From Eubacteriales bacterium (GTDB taxonomy: Bacteria; Bacillota; Clostridia; Christensenellales; CAG-138), in contig JAQUTY010000006.1 in assembly GCA_028694155.1 (NCBI GenBank), positions 1-64,000 on the forward strand: a DNA stretch of 64,000 nucleotides. The letters are read 5' to 3'. The position numbers were made by a program, and so were the translations under genes. Each line of letters opens with the position of its first letter. The stretch's first letter is position 1. Of the stretch, positions 45,711-54,785 are shown in pieces. Below the pieces are notes generated by a model that made no database searches, had not been told where the DNA came from, and saw nothing but the letters and a program-made list of their open reading frames with translations.

Positions 45711-46600
45711 GCAGCGCACAAACTATGAAGATTTACAGTATCATCTCGAAGATCGAGCAGGTTTTAGAGGATAGCCCCAAAACAAAGTTCGGAACACCGA
45801 CCAAAAGGATTGTAGAAGTTGATGAATTATTTGACCTTTTGGGCGATCTCAAGGTGACAATTCCTGAAGATATAAGAAGGGCAAGCGGTATCATAGCCGA
45901 GGAAGCAAACACCCTCAAGGACGCAAATGAGCAGGCGGAGGAAACCGTGTCTGCTGCTAAACAGGAGGCGGACGAGCTCATGCAGAAGGCGCAGGAGACC
46001 GCAGAGAAGATTTACAACCAATCCGTGGAGGAGTATGAGGCACTTGTCAGCGAAACCTCAGTGTATCGCGAGGCAACCCTTCGCGCACAGCAGATATTGT
46101 CTGATGCTGATGATAATGCAAATGCAATTTCGGAGGGCGCAAGGCAGTATGCCGATGATATTCTGTCCGATGTACAGCGCTATTTTAACGACTACATTGG
46201 CATGATAAATAATAACCGCAGCGAGCTGGGCGTTCGCCCTCGTCCAAAGACCAGTGCGACCGTAACGCCTCCGCAAGTTCGCCAGCCGATGCAGGCAGTT
46301 CAGCCTGCACAACCGAAACAGCAAGCCGAACCCGTACAGCAGCAGTATCAACGTGTGGAGGAAAGACCTGCACCCAAGTATGCGCCTGTAATGGAGTACG
46401 AGCCCGATGGTGACGATTATGATGACGAGCAGCAGAAACCGCCAAAGAAAAAGGGTTGGTTCCACCGTATGCTGGAGGGAAACACGGAAGAGGACGAGCT
46501 TGACGAGCAGGACTGGGCAGATGAGGAAGATAGCAAGCCCAAGAAGAAGCGCAAGAAACTGTTCGAGTTTGTGTCCGATGATGATGATTACGACGAATAA
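45707..46600 (+). CDS. DivIVA-like coiled-coil protein, function unknown
   Basis: A 297-aa protein in which residues about 10-185 are helical coiled coil rich in Glu, Ala and Gln (EEANTLKDANEQAEETV and following), similar in style to DivIVA or ATP-synthase b-like proteins. Clostridial homologues next to coaD are often labelled ATPase without evidence. A Pro/Gln linker (about 195-240) and a strongly charged Asp/Glu and Lys tail follow. No catalytic motif was seen. A role in cell shape or division is only a guess from the fold. Confidence 0.75.
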   Translation: MSSAQTMKIYSIISKIEQVLEDSPKTKFGTPTKRIVEVDELFDLLGDLKVTIPEDIRRASGIIAEEANTLKDANEQAEETVSAAKQEADELMQKAQETAEKIYNQSVEEYEALVSETSVYREATLRAQQILSDADDNANAISEGARQYADDILSDVQRYFNDYIGMINNNRSELGVRPRPKTSATVTPPQVRQPMQAVQPAQPKQQAEPVQQQYQRVEERPAPKYAPVMEYEPDGDDYDDEQQKPPKKKGWFHRMLEGNTEEDELDEQDWADEEDSKPKKKRKKLFEFVSDDDDYDE

Positions 46601-46615
46601 GAATGAAAAGATTTT

Positions 46616-46639
46616 GAAGACCTTCGGGTCTTCTTTTTT
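46616..46639 (+). terminator. Intrinsic terminator with UUCG tetraloop
   Basis: GAAGACC (46616-46622) pairs with GGTCTTC (46627-46633) around the loop TTCG; six Ts follow. Confidence 0.93.
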
Positions 46640-46710
46640 GCACCTCACTACAAAATAATATATCAAATTCGTCTATTGGGGGCAAACCTCAATGGACGAA
46701 AAGTGGCAGA

Positions 46711-47232
46711 TTAGGAGCTGAAGGCAAACGAATGGACACCAATGCCGGTCGCTATCTGAGCAATCGTGGTGAGAATGCAAAACAGCAGTCTTTGGCTGGA
46801 GGCATGAAATGCCGTTGAACGTGTGATGCTGTAAAACAGAAAGGCGACAAGCACTAGAAAAAAGATGTCGAATATCAGCGTAATAACATAGGCAAAGGGC
46901 TGCCGCATACGCTGCCACATAAGATTGCTGTGCTCCAAATATACACGCCTCTTTTTGAGATAGAAAAATGTGCAGATAAGTCTTGTAATCATTGCTGCGC
47001 CAAACAAACATGACCAAAGTCCAACAACGAGCCTTCGAATCGTGCCTACAAGGCAGGTGCCAACTACTACAACATTGCAAAAGTCCATGATAAGCGTCGC
47101 AAGTATGATAACAGCAAGGATAAGGGTCAAATTGCCACTTGGCTTCATGACTGAAGTAGTCGGCTGCTCACAATCTTCATCAAAAACATGAAGGCTTCCA
47201 TCAAATTCACTTATTTGCTCGTTGGTTTCCAT
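46711..47232 (-). CDS. Small membrane protein, function unknown
   Basis: A 173-aa protein with an acidic N-terminal tail (1-30) and four hydrophobic segments at about 33-58, 64-90, 112-135 and 148-170. I do not recognise a family. There is no Shine-Dalgarno upstream, and the predicted promoter would start transcription at the ATG itself, so leaderless translation is likely. It stands alone between convergent and divergent neighbours. Confidence 0.7.
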   Translation of the reverse strand: METNEQISEFDGSLHVFDEDCEQPTTSVMKPSGNLTLILAVIILATLIMDFCNVVVVGTCLVGTIRRLVVGLWSCLFGAAMITRLICTFFYLKKRRVYLEHSNLMWQRMRQPFAYVITLIFDIFFLVLVAFLFYSITRSTAFHASSQRLLFCILTTIAQIATGIGVHSFAFSS

Positions 47233-47238
47233 ATACCA

Positions 47239-47267
47239 ATTTTAACATAAACGACAATATTTGTCAA
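47239..47267 (-). promoter_or_regulatory. Promoter of the small membrane protein gene
   Basis: Minus strand: perfect TTGACA (47267-47262), 17-bp spacer, TAAAAT (47244-47239). The expected start is 47232 plus or minus 1, coinciding with the ATG. Confidence 0.7.
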
Positions 47268-47315
47268 AAGAAAAGCATATTTCGATTTATTCCACCTTTA
47301 GGACGACTTTTTCAC

Positions 47316-47345
47316 TTTACTTGACGAGGGACATTATGGTAAAAT
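47316..47345 (+). promoter_or_regulatory. Probable promoter of the L,D-transpeptidase operon
   Basis: TTTACT (47316-47321), 18-bp spacer, TAAAAT (47340-47345). A start near 47352 lies downstream of the ATG at 47344 and supports the TTG start at 47374. Confidence 0.45.
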
Positions 47346-47373
47346 GTACAAAAATCATTATGAGGTTATTTGT

Positions 47374-48327
47374 TTGAACAAAAAGCTATTTCTTGCTTCG
47401 GCAATATTAACTATATTTTCAGTTATGCTTATAGGCTGCAACGGGAATGACGATCAAACCCTAGCGCAACCAACATTAGAACCACCGACAGTAACAGCTA
47501 CTCCTACCGTAAAGCCGCAGGAGGTTCAAGTGACGCTGAATCTGACGCCTGAGCCCTCGGCTATACCTACGCCTACTCCATCGCCCACGCCCGAACCTAC
47601 CCCCATTCCGACTCCATCGCCAATACCCTTTTCATATTATGCTCCCACCGTTGCCATGACGTTTGAGGAGCTTGTAGGAGCAACCGAAGATGCATACTAT
47701 GACGATGATGAGATATGGTGGCCCAAAGGCTATCCGTCTGCCGATACCTACAAGATACATGTAGACCTATACTGGCAGGTCGTGACCATCTACCAAAAGG
47801 ACGCAAATGGCGAGTACACCGTTCCGGTTCGCTATATGCTCTGCTCAACGGGCAGTGCAAAGCTGGGTCCAACACGAGAAGGTACATTCCAGATGAGAAA
47901 GTGCCGCATTCGCTACGGAGAGTTTCTAAATGGTGATGCAGCTCAATATTGGACGCTGATTTACTCACGAACCTATTTCCATTCGGTATTATACGAGAGA
48001 AAAGATCTAAACACCTATGACCTTGAGGCGTATAATTCGCTTGGAACAAAGGTGTCACATGGCTGTATCCGTCTGACTGTGCCTGACGCACGCTGGATAT
48101 GGTACAACATTGCATATGGGACGGACTGCGAGATTGTTAAGGGCTCTGCAAATGACACACAAATGCAGTTGATTCGCTCTCAACTGATTTTACCGCCGGC
48201 ACCCACCGAACGCATCAACTTAATTGCTGGAAATACACCTTGGACGGATAACTGGACAGTGGAAGGGCTTGAAGATTTGGTCGTTCCGTTTGAGAACGAG
48301 AAGCCTAATCGCCCCACGTCCGACTGA
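47374..48327 (+). CDS. L,D-transpeptidase (YkuD) lipoprotein
   Basis: A 317-aa exported protein. From the TTG at 47374 (GAGG 8 bases before) the N-terminus is NKKLFLASAIL with a lipobox LIGC. A long Pro/Thr linker with repeated PTP units (about 30-85) is followed by the YkuD domain with the catalytic motif SHGCIRLTVPDA. Such enzymes form 3-3 peptidoglycan cross-links or attach proteins. An ATG at 47344 would add ten residues before the signal and precedes the predicted transcript start. The M23 peptidase gene follows by 5 bp. Confidence 0.88.
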   Translation: MNKKLFLASAILTIFSVMLIGCNGNDDQTLAQPTLEPPTVTATPTVKPQEVQVTLNLTPEPSAIPTPTPSPTPEPTPIPTPSPIPFSYYAPTVAMTFEELVGATEDAYYDDDEIWWPKGYPSADTYKIHVDLYWQVVTIYQKDANGEYTVPVRYMLCSTGSAKLGPTREGTFQMRKCRIRYGEFLNGDAAQYWTLIYSRTYFHSVLYERKDLNTYDLEAYNSLGTKVSHGCIRLTVPDARWIWYNIAYGTDCEIVKGSANDTQMQLIRSQLILPPAPTERINLIAGNTPWTDNWTVEGLEDLVVPFENEKPNRPTSD

Positions 48328-48332
48328 TAACA

Positions 48333-49412
48333 ATGACTGCGAAGCGACTATGCCTGTTTGTCCTCACTATTGCGCTTGCACTTGGTATTGTAGGCGCAAG
48401 CCCGATACGATACGGCAAAACAGCCTATGCTCTTTGGAATGGGGACATAACGGATAAAGACACATCAATTTATCTGCCGATTGCATCAAGGGTGAACGAG
48501 TGTTTCCTCGATGAACTGGAATTTGATTTTGCCAATCTGCTGCCGACCTCGCGTATCAACGTGAATCTGTACAACAGCTTGGCAAGGTACTGCAAAGAAT
48601 TTGACAGTCTGAATGCTTGTATGGACGAGAGCATCATTCTTGCTGCATCGAGTGCGGCAGGGAAGGCTGTCAACACACATCCGGAGTTCAGACTGAAAAT
48701 CGAGTGCATCAATGAGGCAAGGCTGAGCTGGCAGCAGATTGCAGCTTTGTACAAAGTCTATCGTGGCGAGCTTAACGTGATACTAAAAAACGCTATTGTC
48801 AGTACGACAACCGTTGTGAACGGAAAAATTGTATTGACTGTGAGGTTTCCGCAGTTTGACGACATAGCAGACTATGCGGATCAAACACGATGGTTTTCGG
48901 CTCGCTTTGCTTACTACTATTTGAACACATACTATGACGATAACGGCGCACCAAGAGACACTGCTTATCGAATGTTGCCAGTTAAGTATGTGGAAGGACT
49001 GGAGCTGCCCGTAGAAGAACGCTTTGAATTGGGAATCAAGGAGGGGTGGTATAAACCACGCTCAAGCGGCACACGCAGGCACATGGGAACAGACATCAAG
49101 GGTGCTGCAAAGAGTGAGCTTTATTCCTGCACCTATGGCGTAGTCATATGCACAGGATACGACAGAACAGCCGGAAATTACGTCTGCATCCAAGACCAAA
49201 GGGGATACGAGTATGAGTATTATCACATGTACGAGATATCGACCTTTGTTGAACGTGGGGACACGGTAGAGGCAGGGCAACTCATCGGGCTTATGGGCAA
49301 CACGGGAAACTCCGCCGCCAATCATTTGCATCTTGCCATAGTAGATCCGAACGGACGACACATAGACCCGTACAAGGTTCTGGTGCAAGCGGGCTATGGA
49401 CGCAAGCCATAA
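48333..49412 (+). CDS. M23 (LytM) family peptidase, secreted
   Basis: A 359-aa protein with an N-terminal signal (about 4-23). The large middle part (about 30-240) resembles no domain I can name; the C-terminal LytM domain has the zinc motifs RRHMGTDIKG and NHLHLAIVDPNG with GNTGNSAANHLH. Likely a D,D- or D,L-endopeptidase acting on wall peptides, cooperating with the L,D-transpeptidase encoded just upstream. No clear Shine-Dalgarno is visible, so translation may be coupled. Confidence 0.85.
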   Translation: MTAKRLCLFVLTIALALGIVGASPIRYGKTAYALWNGDITDKDTSIYLPIASRVNECFLDELEFDFANLLPTSRINVNLYNSLARYCKEFDSLNACMDESIILAASSAAGKAVNTHPEFRLKIECINEARLSWQQIAALYKVYRGELNVILKNAIVSTTTVVNGKIVLTVRFPQFDDIADYADQTRWFSARFAYYYLNTYYDDNGAPRDTAYRMLPVKYVEGLELPVEERFELGIKEGWYKPRSSGTRRHMGTDIKGAAKSELYSCTYGVVICTGYDRTAGNYVCIQDQRGYEYEYYHMYEISTFVERGDTVEAGQLIGLMGNTGNSAANHLHLAIVDPNGRHIDPYKVLVQAGYGRKP

Positions 49413-49418
49413 ATTAAA

Positions 49419-50642
49419 CTATTTGAGATATTTGTCCCCATAGTGCTCTAGGACGTAGTCCATGTCCTTGTCGCCTCTGCCTGAAAGGTTGACAAGAATT
49501 GAGCCGCTCTTGTGAGTGCGTGCATAGCGTATGGCGTATGCAACGGCGTGCGAGCTTTCAAGCGCAGGGATTATGCCCTCATAACGGGAGAGCATAAAGA
49601 AGGCTTCCATCGCTTCATCATCGGTAACATAGTCATATTTGACCCTGCCAATGTCATGCAGATAGGCATGTTCCGGCCCGACCCCGGGATAGTCAAGACC
49701 GCTTGCCACAGAGTAAACGGGCTGGGGTTCGCCGTTTTCATCTTGCAATAGATAGCTTTCAAAACCGTGCAGAACACCCTTTTTGCCATATGTAATGCTT
49801 GCGGCATTATCACCGACATTGGCTCCTCTGCCCATAGGCTCCACACCAACAATTTCAACGGGAGCGTCGAGGAAGGGAATAAACATTCCGGCGGCGTTGC
49901 TGCCACCACCAACACAGGCGCAAACCACATCGGGCATGATGCCCGTCATTTCTAGAAATTGCTGCCGTGCTTCAATCCCCACTATGGACTGAAAATCACG
50001 CACCATCTTGGGGAATGGATGCGGCCCTAGAGCCGAACCAATGCAGTATATTGCCGTTTTATATTCCTTCAGGTATGCCGCAAATGCGGAATCAACAGCT
50101 TCTTTGAGAGTCTTTAAGCCGTGAGAAACAGGGATAACACGAGCACCGAGAATTTTCATGCGTGATACGTTGGGGGCTTGCTTCTTTATATCCACTTCGC
50201 CCATGTATATGTCACATTCCAATCCAAAGTAGGCTGCAGCGGTGGCAAGCGCAACACCGTGCTGACCTGCGCCCGTCTCTGCAATCAGCTTTTTCTTGCC
50301 CAAGTAGGTTGCCAAAAGCCCTTCACCCATGCAATGATTGAGCTTGTGTGCGCCGGTGTGGTTCAAGTCCTCACGCTTGAGATAAATCTGGCATTGACCC
50401 AGAAGATTGGATAAACGCTCACAATGATAAACTGGAGTGGGGCGTCCCTGAAATTCCTTGCGAATGCGCCTTAGTTCGTTGATAAACTTTGCGCTGTGGC
50501 AAATTGATTCATAGGCATCGGAAATCTCCTCAAACGCCACTTGCAGCTCGGGGGGAAGGTACTGTCCGCCATATTCGCCAAAACGTCCGTTCTCATCGGG
50601 AAAACGCTTGGTATATGTCTCAAAATCTCTATAATTCTTCAT
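49419..50642 (-). CDS. trpB: Tryptophan synthase beta chain (standalone)
   Basis: A PLP enzyme joining indole and serine. The protein is 407 aa from the ATG at 50642. [13 protein letters not shown] opens the fold; the PLP Lys is in [14 protein letters not shown] (most TrpB have HKINN), followed by [10 protein letters not shown] and the glycine loop GGGSNAAG. No trpA or other trp gene is nearby, so it may salvage indole or pair with a distant trpA. The promoter leaves almost no leader, suggesting leaderless mRNA. Confidence 0.93.
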   Translation of the reverse strand: MKNYRDFETYTKRFPDENGRFGEYGGQYLPPELQVAFEEISDAYESICHSAKFINELRRIRKEFQGRPTPVYHCERLSNLLGQCQIYLKREDLNHTGAHKLNHCMGEGLLATYLGKKKLIAETGAGQHGVALATAAAYFGLECDIYMGEVDIKKQAPNVSRMKILGARVIPVSHGLKTLKEAVDSAFAAYLKEYKTAIYCIGSALGPHPFPKMVRDFQSIVGIEARQQFLEMTGIMPDVVCACVGGGSNAAGMFIPFLDAPVEIVGVEPMGRGANVGDNAASITYGKKGVLHGFESYLLQDENGEPQPVYSVASGLDYPGVGPEHAYLHDIGRVKYDYVTDDEAMEAFFMLSRYEGIIPALESSHAVAYAIRYARTHKSGSILVNLSGRGDKDMDYVLEHYGDKYLK

Positions 50643-50650
50643 AAGCATAC

Positions 50651-50678
50651 ATTATATATAATTATTTGTTTTTGTCAA
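50651..50678 (-). promoter_or_regulatory. Promoter of trpB
   Basis: Minus strand: perfect TTGACA (50678-50673), 16-bp spacer, perfect TATAAT (50656-50651). The expected start near 50644 is only about 2 bases before the ATG at 50642; no attenuator or T-box can fit. Confidence 0.75.
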
Positions 50679-50761
50679 TGAAATTTTTTGCAGCATTTGT
50701 AGTAAGTGTGCGAATGAAGCGAGAAAAACGGACGTATTTTAGAGTACGGAGGAGTGATGAT

Positions 50762-51406
50762 ATGAGGATAGAGAACGTTCGGGTAAACTATTGTGATGAG
50801 AACAGGGGAGGCAATACCAAACGGCTGAAGTTTGCCATAGCAGAGCCAAAGAAGGAACGTGAGCAGGAAACGAGCGTGCGCACACGGAGCATGATGATAA
50901 AAATTGGGTTGTGCGGAGCAGCGGTCGTGCTTGCACTGATACTGAGGGTATCGGGCGTAGAGAAACCTGCCAAGGCAGTTGACGCCCAAGATGAGCAGGG
51001 CGAGGAGGAGACGCTGGGCGCATTGCACTTTGTTGACGCAGCAGGTTCGGTGCGAACAAGTAAGTGGGACGCTCCCGTAAACGCCATTGATGTTGAACTC
51101 ATTTTGGACAGCGGAATTGTCCGCTATACAGCGGCCGTGCCGGAGGTCAAAAACTGTATTGCAGGCGAGGTGACTGAGCTGGGGGAGGATATGGTGCTGG
51201 GGCAATTTGTGAAAATTGCGAATGTAGATGGCATCGAGACGATATACTACGGTATGAAAACCATCGATGCGATTATGGGGCAGGTGGTGGATGCAGGTGC
51301 AACACTAGGAACGGTCGATGTAGGCAGAAGTGTGTACCTTTGCATTCTCAAGGACGGTGAGCCACAGGACCCCGTGGACTATGTGAGCATCAATATCGGA
51401 GGGTAG
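50762..51406 (+). CDS. spoIVFA: SpoIVFA-like regulator of pro-sigma-K processing
   Basis: A 214-aa protein with one membrane helix (about 43-62) and a degenerate LytM-like C-terminal domain (GEVTELGEDMVLGQFVKIANVDG). In Bacillus subtilis SpoIVFA holds SpoIVFB inactive in the outer forespore membrane until forespore signals arrive. GGAGGAG is 7 bases upstream of the ATG at 50762. Longer in-frame starts upstream lack a ribosome binding site. spoIVFB follows after one base. Confidence 0.8.
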   Translation: MRIENVRVNYCDENRGGNTKRLKFAIAEPKKEREQETSVRTRSMMIKIGLCGAAVVLALILRVSGVEKPAKAVDAQDEQGEEETLGALHFVDAAGSVRTSKWDAPVNAIDVELILDSGIVRYTAAVPEVKNCIAGEVTELGEDMVLGQFVKIANVDGIETIYYGMKTIDAIMGQVVDAGATLGTVDVGRSVYLCILKDGEPQDPVDYVSINIGG

Positions 51407-51407
51407 A

Positions 51408-52298
51408 ATGAAGCTGTTTTCATTGGGGCAGACCGAGGTGCGTGTGCATCTCGGTCTGTTCGTGGTAGTGGCGATTGTGTGCGTGCAAGGACGGCTATAC
51501 GAGTTGCTCATGGCACTAATTGCGCTCGTACTGCATGAGTCCGCACACGCCATGATAGCAAGAAACGTAGGCTGTGCGGTCACGTCTATAACGCTGTATC
51601 CATTTGGAGCAGAGGCACGCATTGACGCTAACACTCTACAGAATCGTGCGCTGTCAATGATAGCATGTGCAGGCCCCATAGCGAGCTTTGTAATTGCAGG
51701 ACTGTGCGTTCTTGTTATGACCGCCGTGCCTGTAACAGAGGTTGGACTCAAGGCATTTTGGAAGTACAATCTGATTTTAGCACTTGTCAATCTGCTTCCG
51801 GCATATCCGCTTGATGGGGGCAGACTATTGTTCTGTCTGCTAAGAATTAAGCTAAGAGACAGAATTGCAAAGGCGATTGCGGCATGGACGGGCATATTTT
51901 TCGGGAGCGTTGCTCTGGCATCTGCAATATATTGTACCATGTATTTTACAACGTCGCTGACACTGTATATGCTGGGGGGATTTCTACTTGTTGCGGCTGC
52001 AAAGGAGGTACTGTCGCTTCCGAATGCACAGCTCATGGCAACCGTGGGGAAAAATGCCGCCGTCAAGAGGGGAGAGAGCGTAACGGTGCGCTACTCGGCA
52101 GTGCATTGCCGAATGAGCGCAGCAGATGCACTCCATGATTTTAGAAACAGGGAATTTAATCTATTGCGAGTAGTGGACGATGGAATGAGAACCGTTGGCG
52201 AGCTGGACGAGGGCGCATTGATTGAGGGAATAGGCAAATTCGGCATGAGCGCAACAGTGGGTGAAATATTGGGGTTTGACCTTAGGAAAACTTTGTGA
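51408..52298 (+). CDS. spoIVFB: SpoIVFB-like site-2 intramembrane metalloprotease
   Basis: A 296-aa polytopic S2P-type protease. The zinc site is LHESAHA (HExxH) and the third ligand is in NLLPAYPLDGGRLL; about six membrane segments are seen, and a C-terminal CBS domain (about 210-290) senses ATP in relatives. Its known substrate is pro-sigma-K, and the pro-form of SigK is encoded at 29356-30045. The pair with spoIVFA makes the assignment firm. Confidence 0.9.
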   Translation: MKLFSLGQTEVRVHLGLFVVVAIVCVQGRLYELLMALIALVLHESAHAMIARNVGCAVTSITLYPFGAEARIDANTLQNRALSMIACAGPIASFVIAGLCVLVMTAVPVTEVGLKAFWKYNLILALVNLLPAYPLDGGRLLFCLLRIKLRDRIAKAIAAWTGIFFGSVALASAIYCTMYFTTSLTLYMLGGFLLVAAAKEVLSLPNAQLMATVGKNAAVKRGESVTVRYSAVHCRMSAADALHDFRNREFNLLRVVDDGMRTVGELDEGALIEGIGKFGMSATVGEILGFDLRKTL

Positions 52299-52339
52299 TA
52301 CTATATTAAATGTTAAAATGGGTTATTATGGAGGCTGAA

Positions 52340-54130
52340 TTGGATAAGGTCATTTTGGACAAGCTCTTGCATCAAGTCGAAAAACCGACAAGATATGTAG
52401 GCGGAGAGTGGAATATGGTTGAGAAGTCTGAGGCAGGGACGCACTTTGCGCTCTGTTTTCCTGACGTGTATGAGATTGGAATGTCGCATCTTGGATCCAA
52501 AATATTGTACAACATTCTAAATGGGATGGACGATGTATACTGTGAGCGTGTGTATGCGCCATGGACGGATATGGAGAAGGCATTGCGTGACAACGGACAA
52601 CCGCTATTTTCGCTCGAAACAAAGCGATCGCTGCGTGATTTTGACATTATTGGCTTTTCCCTGCTCTACGAGATGTGCTACACCAACATTTTGACGATGC
52701 TTGATCTGGCTGGAATCCCCTTTTTTGCTTGTGAGCGAGGCGAGGATATGCCCCTAATCTTTTGCGGAGGGCCCTGCACGGTCAACCCCGAACCCATTGC
52801 TCCATTCATGGACGCCATTGTGATTGGAGACGGTGAGGACGTAGACGCTGAAATCGTCCGTGAGTACCGCAAGGCGAAGGCGGAGGGGCGGTCAAAGGAC
52901 GAGCTGCTCCAAAGGTTGGCTAAGCTGGAAGGCGTGTATGTGCCAAAGCTGCTGGGGGTCGATGGGCACGATGTAATTACTCGCCGCATCTGCAAGGATT
53001 TGGAACATGCAGAATATATTGGCAAGCAGCTTGTGCCGCACATGGGAATAGTGCATGATCGAGTTGCCATAGAGGTGATGCGTGGCTGCACACGGGGCTG
53101 CAGATTTTGCCAAGCAGGATACATTTATCGTCCGGTTCGCCAAAGGAGCAAGGAGCTGCTGCTAAAGCAGGCGAAGGAACTTGTGGATTGCACCGGCTAC
53201 GATGAGGTGTCGCTTTTGAGCCTGTCCACAGGCGACTACTCGCAGCTGCATGAGCTATTGCCCCAAGTGATGGATTGCATGGAGCAGAAGCGTGTGTCCG
53301 TAGCCTTGCCGTCCCTTCGCATTGACTCGATTTTGAAGGATGATCTTGAGCGAATGCAGCAGGTTAGAAAGACCGGATTGACCTTTGCGCCCGAAGCCGG
53401 AACACAGAGACTTAGGGACGTTATCAACAAGAACGTCACCGAGGAGGATCTGTTGCGTGCAGTTGGAGATGCGTTTGAGGCAGGCTGGTCGAGCGTCAAG
53501 CTATACTTCATGCTGGGGTTGCCCACCGAGACAGATGAGGACATTTTGGGAATTGCCGACCTTGCGCGAAAGGTCAGCGCGGTGTATTATGCAATGCCCA
53601 AGGAAAAACGACAGATGGGTCTTAGAATATCGGTGTCTGCATCGACTTTTGTACCCAAGCCCTTCACACCGTTTCAATGGGTGCCGCAATGCTCGCTTGA
53701 GGAAATCAGACGCAAGCAGATGCTTCTCAAAAATGCGCTCAAGGGTGCAAGAGGCGTAGAGTATCATTGCCATTTGTCTCAGCTTTCGGTGCTTGAGGCA
53801 TGTTTCTCAAGAGGAGACAGAAGGCTTGCCGATGTGCTTGTATCAGCGTATGGGAAGGGTTGCAGATTCGATTCGTGGGACGAGCATTTCAAGCCACAAA
53901 TGTGGGCGGAGGCGTTTGAAGAAAATGGCGTCACGATGGAGGAATATGCCAACAGGGAGCGTTCTGTGGACGAGCCGCTTCCGTGGGATCATATTGACAT
54001 CGTGGTGACAAAGGATTATTTGAAGAAGGAGTACGAAAAGGCGTTGCAGGGGACGACAACCGATGATTGTCGCAAAAAGTGTAACGGCTGTTTTGCAAAG
54101 CGTTATGAAGATTATTGCAGCTTATCATAA
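52340..54130 (+). CDS. B12-binding/radical SAM protein (TIGR03960 type)
   Basis: A protein of about 596 aa: an N-terminal B12-binding-like domain, then a radical SAM core with the cluster motif GCTRGCRFCQAGY and LSTGDYSQL. A C-terminal Cys-rich tail (CRKKCNGCFAKR) may hold a second metal. Family members are always next to a DUF2344 gene and are thought to modify RNA or a ribosomal component; the reaction is unknown. The TTG at 52340 has GGAGG 5 bases upstream; the ATG at 52328 is an alternative that adds four residues. Confidence 0.88.
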   Translation: MDKVILDKLLHQVEKPTRYVGGEWNMVEKSEAGTHFALCFPDVYEIGMSHLGSKILYNILNGMDDVYCERVYAPWTDMEKALRDNGQPLFSLETKRSLRDFDIIGFSLLYEMCYTNILTMLDLAGIPFFACERGEDMPLIFCGGPCTVNPEPIAPFMDAIVIGDGEDVDAEIVREYRKAKAEGRSKDELLQRLAKLEGVYVPKLLGVDGHDVITRRICKDLEHAEYIGKQLVPHMGIVHDRVAIEVMRGCTRGCRFCQAGYIYRPVRQRSKELLLKQAKELVDCTGYDEVSLLSLSTGDYSQLHELLPQVMDCMEQKRVSVALPSLRIDSILKDDLERMQQVRKTGLTFAPEAGTQRLRDVINKNVTEEDLLRAVGDAFEAGWSSVKLYFMLGLPTETDEDILGIADLARKVSAVYYAMPKEKRQMGLRISVSASTFVPKPFTPFQWVPQCSLEEIRRKQMLLKNALKGARGVEYHCHLSQLSVLEACFSRGDRRLADVLVSAYGKGCRFDSWDEHFKPQMWAEAFEENGVTMEEYANRERSVDEPLPWDHIDIVVTKDYLKKEYEKALQGTTTDDCRKKCNGCFAKRYEDYCSLS

Positions 54131-54773
54131 GGCAGGCGCAATAGCCTATACTTCACATTTGGACGTTCAAAGAACGCTGCAACGGGCGTTTCGCAGGGCA
54201 GACTTGCCACTGAGCTACTCACAGGGGTTTAATCCGCATCCGTTGGTATCGTTTGCAACCGCACTTGCAACCGGATACACCAGCGATCAGGAATGGTTTG
54301 AGGTCAAGCTTAGCCAAGAGATGACCGCAGAAGAATTTATGGAGCGTGTCAATGCGCAGATGCCTAAGGGCATGTGGCTTTCGGACGCATTCACGGCCGC
54401 CGATGAGATGGAGACTTTGAGCAAGCTCGTCCAATCGGCTCGCTATGACGTGACGGTGCATTTTTCGCACGAGGTCACGCAGGAGGATATCAATGCCGCT
54501 GTCGAGAAGGCGTTGGATTCTCAAGAAATAATGATAATGAAAAAGACAAAGGGCGGCATGAAGAACACAAACATTCGTCCGCAGGTTATGTCAGTAGTCG
54601 TTAAGCAGGTTGAAAATACCGTTGCACGTTTTGATATTCTGGGTGAGCTTACAGTGACGGGAGGCTTGAGGGTCGAACCTCTGCTCCACGCCATGCTTGA
54701 TGGGATTGATCCTGAGATGCTCATTTTAGTGCATCGTGCAGCAATGTATTTTGAGGATGCTCGGCTGCCATAA
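54105..54773 (+). CDS. DUF2344 (TIGR03936) protein, partner of the radical SAM gene
   Basis: A 222-aa protein with the conserved N-terminal block YTSHLDVQRTLQRAFRRADL and SQGFNPHP. Function unknown; in many bacteria the domain is fused to or adjacent to the preceding radical SAM protein. It overlaps that gene by 26 bases and precedes rng by 12 bp, as in other Clostridia. Confidence 0.88.
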   Translation: MKIIAAYHKAGAIAYTSHLDVQRTLQRAFRRADLPLSYSQGFNPHPLVSFATALATGYTSDQEWFEVKLSQEMTAEEFMERVNAQMPKGMWLSDAFTAADEMETLSKLVQSARYDVTVHFSHEVTQEDINAAVEKALDSQEIMIMKKTKGGMKNTNIRPQVMSVVVKQVENTVARFDILGELTVTGGLRVEPLLHAMLDGIDPEMLILVHRAAMYFEDARLP

Positions 54774-54785
54774 GGAAAGGAAAAA

